Shown here: in pieces, positions 51,014-61,584 of the stretch | How positions within the stretch are numbered: the first letter of the stretch is position 1 | Layout of the letters: each line of letters starts with the position of its first letter | NCBI RefSeq assembly: GCF_001305595.1 | Contig: NZ_CP012402.1 | Coordinates: 1,013,001-1,077,000 of the forward strand | Direction: 5' to 3' | Length of the DNA stretch: 64,000 nucleotides | From: Azospirillum thiophilum | GTDB taxonomy: Bacteria; Pseudomonadota; Alphaproteobacteria; Azospirillales; Azospirillaceae | Notes under the pieces: generated by a model | What the model saw: the letters and a program-made list of their open reading frames with translations, nothing else | The model's database searches: none | Told to the model about the DNA's origin: nothing | Program-made: the position numbers and the translations under genes

Positions 51014-53775
51014 ATGAACGAGGACCAGGGCGACCGCAGCAGCCGCCCATCGCCGGACGCCCTGCTGCGCCAGGCGGAACGGGAGGAGCGGGGGCGGCTG
51101 AAGATCTTCCTTGGCGCCGCGCCCGGCGTGGGCAAGACCTTCGCCATGCTGCTGACCGCCCATGCCAAGCGGCGCGAGGGCGCCGACCTCGTCGTCGGCG
51201 TGGTGGAGACCCATGGCCGCGCCGACACCGAGGAGCTGACCGCCGGGCTGGAGATCGTTCCCCGCCGCACCGTCCGCCACAAGGGCCATGCGCTGGCCGA
51301 AATGGACCTGGACGCCATCCTCGCCCGCCGGCCGAAGATCGTGCTGGTGGACGAGCTGGCCCACACCAACGCCCCCGGCGGACGTCATGCCAAGCGCTAT
51401 CTCGACGTCATGGAGCTGCTGGATGCCGGCATCGACGTCTACAGCACGCTGAACATCCAGCATGTCGAAAGCCTGAACGACGTCGTCGCCAAGATCACCC
51501 GCGTCCGCGTCCGTGAGACGGTTCCCGATTCCATCATCGACCGTGCCGACGACATCGAAGTCATCGACATCACGCCCGAAGACCTGATCCAGCGCCTGCA
51601 GGAGGGCAAGGTCTATGTCCCCCGCACGGCCGAGCAGGCGATCCGCCATTACTTCTCCCCCGGCAACCTGACAGCGCTGCGCGAACTGGCGCTGCGCCGC
51701 ACCGCCGAACGGGTCGACGACCAGCTTCTGACCCATATGCAGGCGCACGCCATCGCCGGCCCCTGGGCCGCCGGCGAAAGGCTGCTGGTCTGCATCGACC
51801 AGGATGCCAGCGGCGGGGCACTGGTCCGCTATGCGAGGCGGCAGGCGGAACGGCTGCGTGCCCGCTGGAGTGCCATCCATGTCGAGACCAGCCGCGACCT
51901 GCGCCTGACCGAGGCGGAGCGTGACCGCATCGCCGACACCCTGCGGCTGGTCGAACGGCTGGGCGGGGAAGCGGTGACGGTTCCCGGCCGCGACGTCGCC
52001 GACGCGGTGGTCGAGTATGCCCGCGCCAACAACATCACCCATATCGTCATCGCCAAGTCCGGACGCCCGCGCTGGGCGGAGCTGCTGCACGGCTCGGTCG
52101 CGCATGGCCTGATCCGCCGGGCCGGCGACATCAGCGTCCATGTCATCGCCGCCGCCCCGGCCGACACGGTGCCGCCCAAGACGGTGCGGACCGCGGCGAC
52201 CGGCCGCCCGTCCTTCCAGGGGCTGCCCTACCTCGCCGCCAGCGCCTATGTCGCGGCGGCGCTGGGGCTGGGGCACCTGCTGCATCTGGCACTGGGGCTC
52301 AGCAACATCGCGCTGGTCTTCCTGACCGCCGTGCTGGGCAGCGCCGTCACCGGCGGGCTGGGACCGTCGCTCTATGCCTGCATCGCCAGCGTTCTGGCCT
52401 TCAATTATTTCTTCCTGCCGCCGCTCTACACCTTCACCATCGCCGACCCGGAAAACATCGTCGCGCTGCTGGTCTTCGCGGTGGTCGCGGTGATCGCCAG
52501 CAACCTGACCGCCCGTGTCCGCGCCCAGGCGGTGACGGCGCGGCTGCGCGCCAGGACGACGGAGGATCTCTACCGGTTCAGCCGCAAGCTGGCCGGCGTC
52601 GTCACCATGGACGACCTGCTGTGGGCAACCGCCTATCAGATCGCGGCGATGCTGAAGGTGCATGTCGTCCTGCTGATGCCGGACGGCGACGGGGTCGGCA
52701 GCATGGACGGCAGCAGGGAGGGCGACCGCCTCGCGGTGCGCGCCGGCTATCCGCCGGAGGATGTGCTGGACGAGGCCGATCTCGCCGCCGCGGTGTGGAG
52801 CTGGCGCAACAACAAGCCTGCCGGCCTCGGCGCCGACACCCTGCCGGGCGCCCGCTGGCTGTTCCTGCCGATGCGGACCGGCCGCGGACCGGTGGCGCTG
52901 GTCGGCATCGACACCGGCGCCGGCAGTCCCGGCCGCCAGCGCGGCGGCCTGCTGGCCCCGGACCAGCGCCGCCTGCTAGACGCGCTCAGCGATCAGGCGG
53001 CGCTGGCGATCGAGCGGGTGATGCTGGCTGAGGATGTCGACCGCGCCAAGCTGGCGGCGGAGACCGAACGCCTGCGCTCCGCCCTGCTCACCTCGATCTC
53101 GCACGACCTGCGCACCCCGCTGGCCTCCATCCTGGGCTCGGCCACAAGCCTCACCCGCTACGGCACCGCGCTGGACGAGCCCGCCCGGCTCGAACTGGCG
53201 ACAACGATCCAGGAAGAGGCGGAGCGGCTGAACCGCTTCATCGCCAATCTGCTGGACATGACCCGCCTGGAATCCGGAGCCATCCGCCCACGCACCGGCC
53301 CGGTCGATTTGTCGGAGGTGGTCGGCAGCGCCCTGGAGCGCGCCGGCCGCATCCTTGCCGGCCACCGGGTCGAGGTCGACCTCGCCGCCGACCTGCCGAT
53401 GGTCGATCTCGACCCGGTGCTGTTCGAACAGTCCCTGTTCAACCTGCTGGACAATGCTGCCAAATATGCGCCGGCCGGATCGCAGGTGACGGTGCGGGCT
53501 CGTCGCGTGCCGGCCGGCGTCGAGGCCCAGGTGATGGACGAGGGCGACGGCATTCCGCCCGCCGATGTGGACCGCATCTTCGACAAGTTCTACCGTGTCC
53601 ACGCCCAGGACCGGCAGCGCGCCGGCACCGGGCTGGGGCTGGCGATCTGCCGCGGCTTCGTCGAGGCGATGGGGGGCAGCATCGTCGCCGGCAACCGCCG
53701 CGACCGGTCCGGCGCCGTCTTCACCCTGACCCTTCCCGCCGCGGCAGACCTGCCCATGCCGGAGGAGACTGCGCC

Positions 53776-53779
<4 letters not shown>
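51014..53779 (+). CDS. kdpD: Osmosensitive K+ channel histidine kinase
   Basis: A 921-residue sensor; the ATG at 51014 follows GGGAAGG. Domains: KdpD N-terminal domain with Walker A GAAPGVGKT (34-42), universal-stress-like domain (about 255-380), four-helix DUF4118 membrane region (about 405-505), GAF domain (about 530-680), HisKA with the phospho-His in SISHDLRTPLAS (about 695), and HATPase with LLDNAAKYAP and GTGLGLAICRG. It activates KdpE when K+ is short. Its stop overlaps the kdpE start. Confidence 0.98.
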
Positions 53780-54492
<713 letters not shown>

Positions 54493-54584
54493 CCGGATCG
54501 ACCGGTTCCGCACCGCCGCCCCCTTGACCTCCGGGCACGGCATCGGGAAGATGGATCGGACACTAACCGAACCCGGTTTCTCCC

Positions 54585-55613
54585 TTGAGCACGCAATCCG
54601 TTCCCTTCCGGCGCTTCTCGACGGACGTCCTGCCGGAAAAGGAGCGCTTCGGCGCGTGGCGGGACGCCATGACCTCGGTCTACGAGATCGCTCCACCCGA
54701 CGGCGACGCGCGCCGGCACTTCACCGGCACGGCGACCAGCACCCATTTCGGTCCGCTGATCGTCGGGACCATGGACGTAGACGCCCTGGCCTACCACCGG
54801 TCGCCGGCTCGGATCCGCTCGGACCATATCGACCACTTCATCATACGCCTGGACAGCACCGGCGCCGCCGGCAACGCGTCGGACGAGATCCTGGTCAAGG
54901 ACATGGGGCAACCGCTGGAACTGCCGACGATGCGGTTGCAGGGAGCCTGCGTGATCGTGCCCCGGGACGTCATGACCGACATGCTGCCGCGGGCCGACGC
55001 ACTGCATGGAACGCGCCTGGGCGGTATCATGGGGCAATTGCTGGCCGACCATCTGCGGTCGCTGGCCCGGGCGGCTCCGGCATCGACGATGGCGGACGCG
55101 CCGCATGTGGTGCGGGCCATCCGCGGGATTCTCACCGCCTGCCTGGCCCCCACCCACGACACCCTCCGGCAGGCAAGGCCGCAGATCGCGGCAACCCTGA
55201 TGATGCAGGCCCGGCGCCTTATCGACGCCAACCTGAACGATCCCGGGCTGTCCGCCGACCGCCTGTGTCTGGCACTGGGCCTGTCACGCTCGGCCCTCTA
55301 CAAACTTTTCGAGCCGCATCGGGGCATCGCGCGCTACATCCAGGGCCGGCGTCTGCTGCGAATCCGCGAAATCCTTTCCGATCCCGCCGACGGCCGCCGC
55401 ATCGGCGAAATCGCCTTCGCGTTCGGCTTCACCAGCGAGGCGCATTTCAGCCGGACCTTCCGGCGCGCGTTCGGCTGTACGCCGTCGGACATCCGGGACG
55501 GCTGGGCATCGGCCCCCGCAGACGGTCGCCATCGGGCGCGTGGCGCCGAGAGCCACGACACCAGGGCCGCGGCCGGACAGTTTCCTGACTGGCTGCGCCA
55601 GCTCCGCGCCTGA
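54585..55613 (+). CDS. AraC-family transcriptional regulator
   Basis: A 342-residue regulator. The likely start is TTG 54585: it yields the family N-terminus (FRRFSTDVLPEKERFGAWRDAM), while the first in-frame ATG (54669) would remove it. No strong Shine-Dalgarno sequence is visible. Residues about 10-190 are an AraC-binding-like cupin domain; residues about 215-320 carry the double helix-turn-helix (LSADRLCLALGLSRSALYKLF and IGEIAFAFGFTSEAHFSRTFRR). Target and ligand are unknown. Confidence 0.88.
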   Translation: MSTQSVPFRRFSTDVLPEKERFGAWRDAMTSVYEIAPPDGDARRHFTGTATSTHFGPLIVGTMDVDALAYHRSPARIRSDHIDHFIIRLDSTGAAGNASDEILVKDMGQPLELPTMRLQGACVIVPRDVMTDMLPRADALHGTRLGGIMGQLLADHLRSLARAAPASTMADAPHVVRAIRGILTACLAPTHDTLRQARPQIAATLMMQARRLIDANLNDPGLSADRLCLALGLSRSALYKLFEPHRGIARYIQGRRLLRIREILSDPADGRRIGEIAFAFGFTSEAHFSRTFRRAFGCTPSDIRDGWASAPADGRHRARGAESHDTRAAAGQFPDWLRQLRA

Positions 55614-55753
55614 CGCGCTGCTCCGCCGGAGCCGCGGACGCGTGGTCAAGGAAAATGGACCCACGGTCATGGTCCGGGTTCCGTTGCCACGCTAGCGTAC
55701 GGCATTCGAAGCGCCGGTCGGCGCCCGATCCCTTTCGACCGGAGGCAGCACCC

Positions 55754-56353
55754 ATGTCGTATGATTTTTCACGATTGTTGGACAGCAAACTCAGCATGAA
55801 CGAGCGCCCGCTGGTGATGATGTGGTCCATCTCGGCCGGCGGTGCCGCCGAAGCGGTGTTTCTGACCTGCCTCGAACAATTCAAGCAGTCGCCGTCCAAG
55901 GCCAAGGTCAAGGCCATCTTCGAATGGCTGGTCGATCAGGGCGATGCCTCGACAAAATCCGGCTGGGGCAAGGGGGACGGCCATTGGGGCTCGATGAACC
56001 TTGAATCCGACGGGGTCAGCAATTCGGTCAAACAGACGGCCGCTACGATTTCCACCAATTCCAAATATTACATTGCCCGGAAGTCCTGGTGGGGGAAGAG
56101 AAGCGCGGCCCTGCACGGCAACCTTGGAAACAGCCCGGCTCCGAACATGTTCGATGGATTGATCGGACAGGCGGTCTCCGCCCTCAACACCGTTACTCCC
56201 TCGTTCGGCGGCTGGACGATCGATAAGCTCGACAGGCAGGACTCCTACATCGTCAGCCGGCTGAAGGGCATGGAATACATGAACAACGCCTTTCAGACCG
56301 CCGGGTTCAACACCGCCGCCATCGGCATCCGCCTGCCCTTCAAGTTCCGCTGA
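55754..56353 (+). CDS. Orphan protein of unknown function
   Basis: A 199-residue protein; GGAGG precedes the ATG at 55754. No signal peptide, membrane segment or known motif was recognised. It is rich in Ser, Asn, Lys and Trp, with GWGKGDGHWGSMNLESDGVS and RKSWWGKRSAALHGNLGN, and ends KFR. Its codons use more A and T than neighbours, which points to recent acquisition. It has no partner gene. A secreted effector or phage-derived protein is possible, but there is no direct evidence. Confidence 0.8.
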   Translation: MSYDFSRLLDSKLSMNERPLVMMWSISAGGAAEAVFLTCLEQFKQSPSKAKVKAIFEWLVDQGDASTKSGWGKGDGHWGSMNLESDGVSNSVKQTAATISTNSKYYIARKSWWGKRSAALHGNLGNSPAPNMFDGLIGQAVSALNTVTPSFGGWTIDKLDRQDSYIVSRLKGMEYMNNAFQTAGFNTAAIGIRLPFKFR

Positions 56354-56380
56354 CGGCGGGTCCGGCCCGGCACCGGACAA

Positions 56381-56680
56381 TTATTCCGCAGGCCGGGCGC
56401 TTTCCAGGGCTTCGCGCTCGGCCCGCAGAGCCTCGAGCTTCGTTTCCAGCTTGCGGATCTTCTTTCCGAGTTTGCGCAGGCGCTTGCGCGGTGGCTTTGC
56501 CGCGATGCGTTCGGCCCGGATGCGCCCGTTGATCGCCGCCTTGGCCTCATCCGGCAGCCGTTTCCAGCCTTTCACCTCCGCCTTCGTCCGGCGGCAGCCG
56601 CGACATGCGCCGTTCGTGTCGAAGCGGCAGCTTCCAATGCACGGGTTCCCGGTGTCCTTGCTGCTTGTGGTCCTAGCCAT
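56381..56680 (-). CDS. DUF1289-domain protein
   Basis: A 99-residue cytoplasmic protein. The N-terminal half holds the DUF1289 signature C-I-G-x-C-x6-G-x-C-x-G-C-x-R-T-x3-V-x-W, with four Cys at about residues 14, 18, 26 and 29 that probably bind zinc or an Fe-S cluster. The C-terminal half is a long, highly charged helix (KRLRKLGKKIRKLETKLEAL) likely to form a coiled coil. Function is unknown. It lies opposite to its neighbours. Confidence 0.88.
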   Translation of the reverse strand: MARTTSSKDTGNPCIGSCRFDTNGACRGCRRTKAEVKGWKRLPDEAKAAINGRIRAERIAAKPPRKRLRKLGKKIRKLETKLEALRAEREALESARPAE

Positions 56681-56776
56681 GGGGCCCTGTCGAATGATCG
56701 CGTCCAGTCGGTGACAATGTCGTTTCGGAACGCCTTTCCGACAATGGCGACCGCCCGCACCAAAGCCTTCCTGATA

Positions 56777-56893
56777 TTGTATGGATCCGGCGCAGCGGCA
56801 ATTGAATGGTGCGTCATACTGGCACATCGGCGAGATTGCGCGGCTTTTAGCCATACAATTAACTTGCAGGCATGCGGTCAATATTCCATACAA
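56777..56893. promoter_or_regulatory. Three copies of CCATACAA upstream of ccoG
   Basis: CCATACAA occurs at 56851-56858 and 56886-56893 and inverted (TTGTATGG) at 56777-56784, within an AT-rich 294-base gap before ccoG. The direct pair is 35 bases apart. They look like operator half-sites for an unidentified regulator. No FNR box was found here. Confidence 0.35.
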
Positions 56894-56974
56894 AGCTCAT
56901 TGCCAGATGGTCGCCCCGCCATTCGCCCCGGCAATGGGCAGGCGGCCGGACGGTTCCTTCGAGCCAGGTGCCCC

Positions 56975-58498
56975 ATGCCAAGCGACGCGCCCCTCATCAC
57001 CCGCCGCCCGGAACACGCCGCCGCTCCGGCGCCTGCTTCCGCTTCCTCCCCCGCCTATGCCTCCCATCGCAAGATCCACCCCAAGGCTGTGCGCGGGCGA
57101 TACCGGCGTCTGAAGACGGTGCTCGGCGCGGTGCTGCTGGCGCTGTTCGCACTGCTGCCGTGGCTGCGGTGGGATCGCGGGCCGGACGCGCCCGATCAGG
57201 CGGTCCTGTTCGATCTCGACGGCCAGCGCTTCTACATGTTCGCCGTACAATTGTGGCCGCAGCAGGTCTATTACATCACCGGCATCATGATCATCGCCTC
57301 CATCGGGTTGTTCCTGGCGACGGCGGTCGGCGGGCGGGTCTGGTGCGGCTTCACCTGTCCGCAGACAGTCTGGACCGATTTGTTCGTCTGGGTCGAACGG
57401 CAGGTGGAGGGCGACCGCGGTGCCCGCATCCGGCTGGATCAGCATCCCTGGACCGCGAACTGGCTGGCGAAGAAGGCGGTCAAGCACACGGCATGGCTGG
57501 CCATCGCCTTCGTCACCGGCTTCCTCGGCATCGCCTACCTGACCGATGCGCCGACCCTGGCGGCGGACCTGCTGCGGTTCGACGCGTCGGCACTGGCGGT
57601 GGGTTCCATCCTGTTCATGACGGCCTGCACCTATCTGATGGCAGGCTTCATGCGCGAGCAGATGTGCTTCTACGTCTGCCCCTGGCCGCGCATCCAGGCC
57701 GCCATGCTGGACGAGGAGAGCCTGGTGGTCACCTACCAGGACTGGCGCGGCGAGGGGCGCGCACCGCTGCGCAAGAACGAGGGCTGGGACACGCGCCGGC
57801 ACCAGGGCTTCGGCGATTGCATCGATTGCGGTCAATGCGTCCAAGTGTGCCCAACCGGCATCGACATCCGCGACGGCATCCAGATGGAATGCATCGGCTG
57901 CGGCCTGTGCGTGGATGCCTGCAACGACGTGATGGCGCGCATCGGCCAGCCGGGCGACCTGATCCGCTTCGACACATTGACCGCCCAGGCCGCGAAGGCG
58001 GCCAATACCACACAAGCCGCCAAGGCGGCGGTCGCCCTGCCCCGCTACCGCCTGTTGCGGCCGCGCACCATCGTCTACGGCCTGATGCTGGTGGTGGTCG
58101 GCGGGGCGATGGCCATCGCCCTGGCGTTCAAGCCGAGTAACGATATCGCCGTGCTGCGCGACCGTGCGCCGCTGTTCGTGATGCTCAGCGACGGACGCAT
58201 CCAGAACGCCTACACCATCAAGATCGCCAACATGTCCCTGACAGGCCGGCACTATCGACTGACCCTGTCCGGCCTGCCTCAGGCGAGCCTCAGCCTGTCG
58301 GGCGAGGGCGGGGAACTGAACGAATTGGCATTGTCGGCCCGCGCCAACGCGGTGGATACCTACCGCATCCAGGTCCGCGTGCCCAAGGCCGCGCTGTCGG
58401 CCCCCTCGACGCCGCTCACCCTCACGCTGACGCCGGATGCCCTGTCCGGTCCGGCCGGCGAGCCGGTCCGCCACGACAGCGTGTTCCTAGCACCCTGA
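56975..58498 (+). CDS. ccoG: Cytochrome c oxidase accessory protein CcoG (FixG)
   Basis: A 507-residue inner-membrane iron-sulfur protein; the ATG at 56975 opens the conserved part. It has about five helices, two CxxxCP-type sites (GFTCPQTVW and CFYVCPWPR), two 4Fe-4S motifs (CIDCGQCVQVCPTGID and CIGCGLCVDACND, about 291-325) and a C-terminal Ig-like periplasmic domain. CcoG reduces copper for cbb3 oxidase assembly. No ccoNOQP or ccoS genes are in the window, so it is a detached copy. Confidence 0.95.
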   Translation: MPSDAPLITRRPEHAAAPAPASASSPAYASHRKIHPKAVRGRYRRLKTVLGAVLLALFALLPWLRWDRGPDAPDQAVLFDLDGQRFYMFAVQLWPQQVYYITGIMIIASIGLFLATAVGGRVWCGFTCPQTVWTDLFVWVERQVEGDRGARIRLDQHPWTANWLAKKAVKHTAWLAIAFVTGFLGIAYLTDAPTLAADLLRFDASALAVGSILFMTACTYLMAGFMREQMCFYVCPWPRIQAAMLDEESLVVTYQDWRGEGRAPLRKNEGWDTRRHQGFGDCIDCGQCVQVCPTGIDIRDGIQMECIGCGLCVDACNDVMARIGQPGDLIRFDTLTAQAAKAANTTQAAKAAVALPRYRLLRPRTIVYGLMLVVVGGAMAIALAFKPSNDIAVLRDRAPLFVMLSDGRIQNAYTIKIANMSLTGRHYRLTLSGLPQASLSLSGEGGELNELALSARANAVDTYRIQVRVPKAALSAPSTPLTLTLTPDALSGPAGEPVRHDSVFLAP

Positions 58499-58605
58499 TC
58501 CGGCGGCTCCGGCACCGATCGGGTGGAACGGCTTGCGGCCAGGACCGCGAAACGCGCATATGTTGCGGACAATCCGGCCCGGTGCCGGCAACGGTCAGGA
58601 TATCC

Positions 58606-60123
58606 ATGCAATCCGATATGGCAGAGCAAACCGGTGGCGGCCTCTGGCAGCCCGACCTGACCGACCGGGACAGGCCGCTCTATCTCGCCATCGCCGATGC
58701 CATCGCCGACGATGTCCGCGACGGCCGTCTGGCGGTGGGGCAGCGGATGCCACCGCAACGCACGCTGGCCGACCGGCTGGGACTGGACCTGACCACGGTC
58801 AGCCGTGCCTATGGCGAGGCACGCCGGCGCGGCCTGCTCGACGCCCGTGTCGGCCAGGGGACCTTCGTCCGCCAGCAGGACGCCCCGGTGCCCGGCCCGG
58901 CCCGACGCCTGACGACCGCTCCCGTTCCCAACCCCATCCCGGCCGTCATCGACATGACGATGAATCAGCCGCCCCTTCCCGACGCGCCGGAGCTGCTGGA
59001 CCGGGTGCGCCAAGGCATAGAGCTGGCGGTCCGGCAGATCGATCCGCAGTCGCTGCTCCGCTACCCCGATTCCGGTGCCGGCGCCACCGACGAGGACCGG
59101 GCGGCCGGCGCGCGGTGGCTTGCCAGGCGGCAGCCCGACCCGGCCGGCGGCAGCGACGCCGAAGAGGCCGCCAGCCGGATCGCCACCCGAACCGTCGTCT
59201 GCCCCGGCACGCAGGGCGCCCTGCTGGCGTTGCTGAGCATGCTGGCCCGCCCCGGCGACACCGTCTGCACGGAGGCGCTGACCTATCCCGGCTTCAAGGC
59301 CATCGCGCGGCAATTGGGGCTGCAGGTGATCGGCATACCGATGGACGGCCGGGGGCTGGACCCCGATGCGCTGCGTGCCGCCGTCAAGGCCCATGCGCCC
59401 AAGGCGCTCTATTGCACCCCGACCCTGCACAACCCGACGACGGCGACCCTGCCGGCGGAGCGGCGCGAGGCCATCGCCGCCATCGCCCGCGACCATGGAT
59501 TTCCCATCATCGAGGACGACATCTACGGCGTCCTGCCGCAGGATGCGCCGCCGCCCATCGCGTCGTTCGCGCCGGACGTGACCTTCCATGTCGTGGGTCT
59601 GGCGAAATGCGTGGCGCCCGGCCTGCGCATCGCCTATGTCGCCGCACCGGACGGGCGGCAGGCGATCCGGCTCGCCTCCGCCCTGCGGGCGACCATGCTC
59701 GGCACCCCGCCGATCCTTGCCGCGGTCGCAACCCAATGGATCGGCGACGGCACCGCCGAACAGCTTCTGTCCGCCATCCGGGCGGAGGCAAGGGTGCGCC
59801 AGGGCATGGCACGCGACCTTTTGCCGCCTACGGCGATGACCGCCCATCCCGACGGCTTCCACCTGTGGCTGACCCTGCCGCCGAGTTGGACGCGAGGCGA
59901 ATTCGCTTCCCACCTGCGCACCCGCGGAATCGCCGCCGCAGTCAGCGACACCTTCCTCGTCCCCGGCCCCGACCTCGTCTCCGGTTTCCAGCCCGGGCCG
60001 GCCCCGGAGGCGCTGCGCATCTGCCTCGGCGCCCCACCTGCCCGCGCCGATTGCCGCCGCATGCTGGAAACACTGGCCGATACACTGGAACAAAGCCCTG
60101 CGGTGATCGGCATCGTCATCTGA
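58606..60123 (+). CDS. MocR-type regulator (GntR HTH plus aminotransferase-like domain)
   Basis: A 505-residue protein; ATG 58606 with CAGGA upstream is preferred over GTG 58582. Residues about 20-90 are the GntR winged helix (RMPPQRTLADRLGLDLTTVSRAYGEARRRGLL). The rest is a fold-type I aminotransferase domain: TPTLHNPTTATLP, DDIYGVLP and the PLP Lys in GLAKCVAPGLRIAYV. MocR proteins usually regulate a divergent or nearby metabolic gene using PLP; here none is adjacent, and ccoG and the lipid cluster flank it. Confidence 0.93.
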   Translation: MQSDMAEQTGGGLWQPDLTDRDRPLYLAIADAIADDVRDGRLAVGQRMPPQRTLADRLGLDLTTVSRAYGEARRRGLLDARVGQGTFVRQQDAPVPGPARRLTTAPVPNPIPAVIDMTMNQPPLPDAPELLDRVRQGIELAVRQIDPQSLLRYPDSGAGATDEDRAAGARWLARRQPDPAGGSDAEEAASRIATRTVVCPGTQGALLALLSMLARPGDTVCTEALTYPGFKAIARQLGLQVIGIPMDGRGLDPDALRAAVKAHAPKALYCTPTLHNPTTATLPAERREAIAAIARDHGFPIIEDDIYGVLPQDAPPPIASFAPDVTFHVVGLAKCVAPGLRIAYVAAPDGRQAIRLASALRATMLGTPPILAAVATQWIGDGTAEQLLSAIRAEARVRQGMARDLLPPTAMTAHPDGFHLWLTLPPSWTRGEFASHLRTRGIAAAVSDTFLVPGPDLVSGFQPGPAPEALRICLGAPPARADCRRMLETLADTLEQSPAVIGIVI

Positions 60124-60304
60124 ACCCCGTTGCTCCAAAGAGCCGAGCCTGTGGCGGAAATCATCCAACAGGCCGACTCTGCTGTTCAATTCACTGAGCG
60201 GAGACACCGTCAGCCGGGAGGTCTCTCGTCCTGCATCCCGACGATGCCCTGTCCGGATCGGTCCGCCACAATCATACCGTAAGCAAACAAATGCATACCA
60301 TCAT

Positions 60305-60321
60305 CTGAATATGCTATTCAG
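60305..60321. promoter_or_regulatory. 17-bp inverted repeat before the aryl-polyene-type cluster
   Basis: CTGAATA-TGC-TATTCAG is a perfect 7-bp inverted repeat, 82 bases before the lipoprotein ATG. The surrounding bases 60270-60320 are AT-rich, suggesting a promoter with an operator. Confidence 0.35.
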
Positions 60322-60403
60322 CAACTCCTGCGGAGGTACGCGTGTGCGGGCACGCGAACGGCATCCGGATTGGAGCGTGATGGTGGGGGCTGCGGGGATC
60401 GGT

Positions 60404-60811
60404 ATGACTTCGACACAGCGTTCGGTATGCGCGGCGGTGGCACTTACGGCAGTGCTGGGCTTGGGGGGCTGCAACCGACAGCAGCCCATCTACACGGTCA
60501 CCGATCATCCCGTGCCGGCGGGGGCGCGGACCCTGCCCATGAGGTCGGTCGAACAGGCGATCCTCGAAGCGGCGGCGGAGAAGCGCTGGACCGTGGACCG
60601 TGTCCAGCCCGGTCTGATGCGGGCGACCCAAGAATGGCGGACGCATACGATGACGGTCAACATCCGTTACGATCAGAACCGCTACGGCATCGAACACGTC
60701 GCGACCTCCAACCTCAAGGAACAGGGGGGAATGGTCCACCGCGCCTACAACTCGAACGTCAAGGCGCTGGAGGACGAGATCGAGCGTCGCCTCTACCGCG
60801 CCGGCTATTGA
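60404..60811 (+). CDS. Small lipoprotein, first gene of the lipid cluster
   Basis: A 135-residue lipoprotein from ATG 60404; ATG 60380 is a longer option. The lipobox LGGC puts the acylated Cys near residue 24. The mature part (MRSVEQAILEAAAEKRWTV, MRATQEWRTHTMTVNIRYD) resembles small envelope lipoproteins of unknown role. It ends 8 bases before the ketosynthase-like gene, and is probably co-transcribed. Confidence 0.8.
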   Translation: MTSTQRSVCAAVALTAVLGLGGCNRQQPIYTVTDHPVPAGARTLPMRSVEQAILEAAAEKRWTVDRVQPGLMRATQEWRTHTMTVNIRYDQNRYGIEHVATSNLKEQGGMVHRAYNSNVKALEDEIERRLYRAGY

Positions 60812-60819
60812 CCCGGGTA

Positions 60820-61584
60820 ATGGCGATGAATGGCCATTCCGTGAACGGGTCCGGGCCGGTCGGGACCGGGCTGCGGTTCGCCCTGAACCGTTGGTCGGCC
60901 TGGGCGCCGGGGCGTGAGACGCGCGCCGCATGGTGCGGCTGGGCCGGAGCGCCGGACGGGATCGAGGCGGATGCGGCGACATCCCCCTTGCCCATGATGC
61001 TGCGCCGGCGGGCGACTCCCCTGGGGCAGAAGCTGATCGCGGCGGCGCTGGCCTGCGGCGACGCCGTCGCGCGGGCGCGCTACGTCCTGGCGTCCCGTCA
61101 TGGGGAGTTGAGCCGGACCGTGACCATTCTGGAGGCGCTGGACGCGGGGGAAGCGCCGTCACCGGCGGAATTCAGCATGGCGGTCCACCATGGATTGGCC
61201 GGCCTGCTCTCGATCCATGCCGGCAACCGCGCCGGCCACACGGCGCTTGCCGCCGGGCCGGACAGCTTCGGCTTCGGCCTGCTGGAGGCTGCCGTCTGTC
61301 TGGCGGAACGACCGGACGAACCGGTGCTTCTGCTCTACGGCGACGATGTGCTGCCCGATGTCTACGGCGCATTCCGCGATGCGGATGATGCCGGTCTGCC
61401 GATGGTCTGCGCCCTGCTGCTGGAAGCCGGGGACGATATCCTCTTTCACGCCACCCCCAACCGCGGCGGCATGCATCCGGCGCCCTCCGCCGCATCGGAT
61501 TTCCTGCGCTTTCTGTTGTCGGGTGAGCCGGCAGCCACCTCGGCGGGCGGGCGCATGACCTGGACCTGGCGGCGCCATGGTTGA
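60820..61584 (+). CDS. Beta-ketoacyl-synthase-like chain-length factor
   Basis: A 254-residue protein; ATG 60820 or 60826. It matches the short N-terminal ketosynthase-like proteins that open aryl polyene clusters: LNRWSAWAPG, FSMAVHHGLAGLLSIHAGN, and AGPDSFGFGLLEAAVCLAE. The acyl-accepting Cys and His-His of true ketosynthases are not seen, so it probably acts as a non-catalytic partner. It overlaps the acyltransferase gene by eight bases. Confidence 0.85.
   Translation: MAMNGHSVNGSGPVGTGLRFALNRWSAWAPGRETRAAWCGWAGAPDGIEADAATSPLPMMLRRRATPLGQKLIAAALACGDAVARARYVLASRHGELSRTVTILEALDAGEAPSPAEFSMAVHHGLAGLLSIHAGNRAGHTALAAGPDSFGFGLLEAAVCLAERPDEPVLLLYGDDVLPDVYGAFRDADDAGLPMVCALLLEAGDDILFHATPNRGGMHPAPSAASDFLRFLLSGEPAATSAGGRMTWTWRRHG

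Noticed and set aside
56381..56893. Longer 170-codon start for the DUF1289 gene
   Set aside because: The extension (56681-56893) runs through the AT-rich promoter gap, and the Cys signature follows the ATG at 56680 closely, as in the family.
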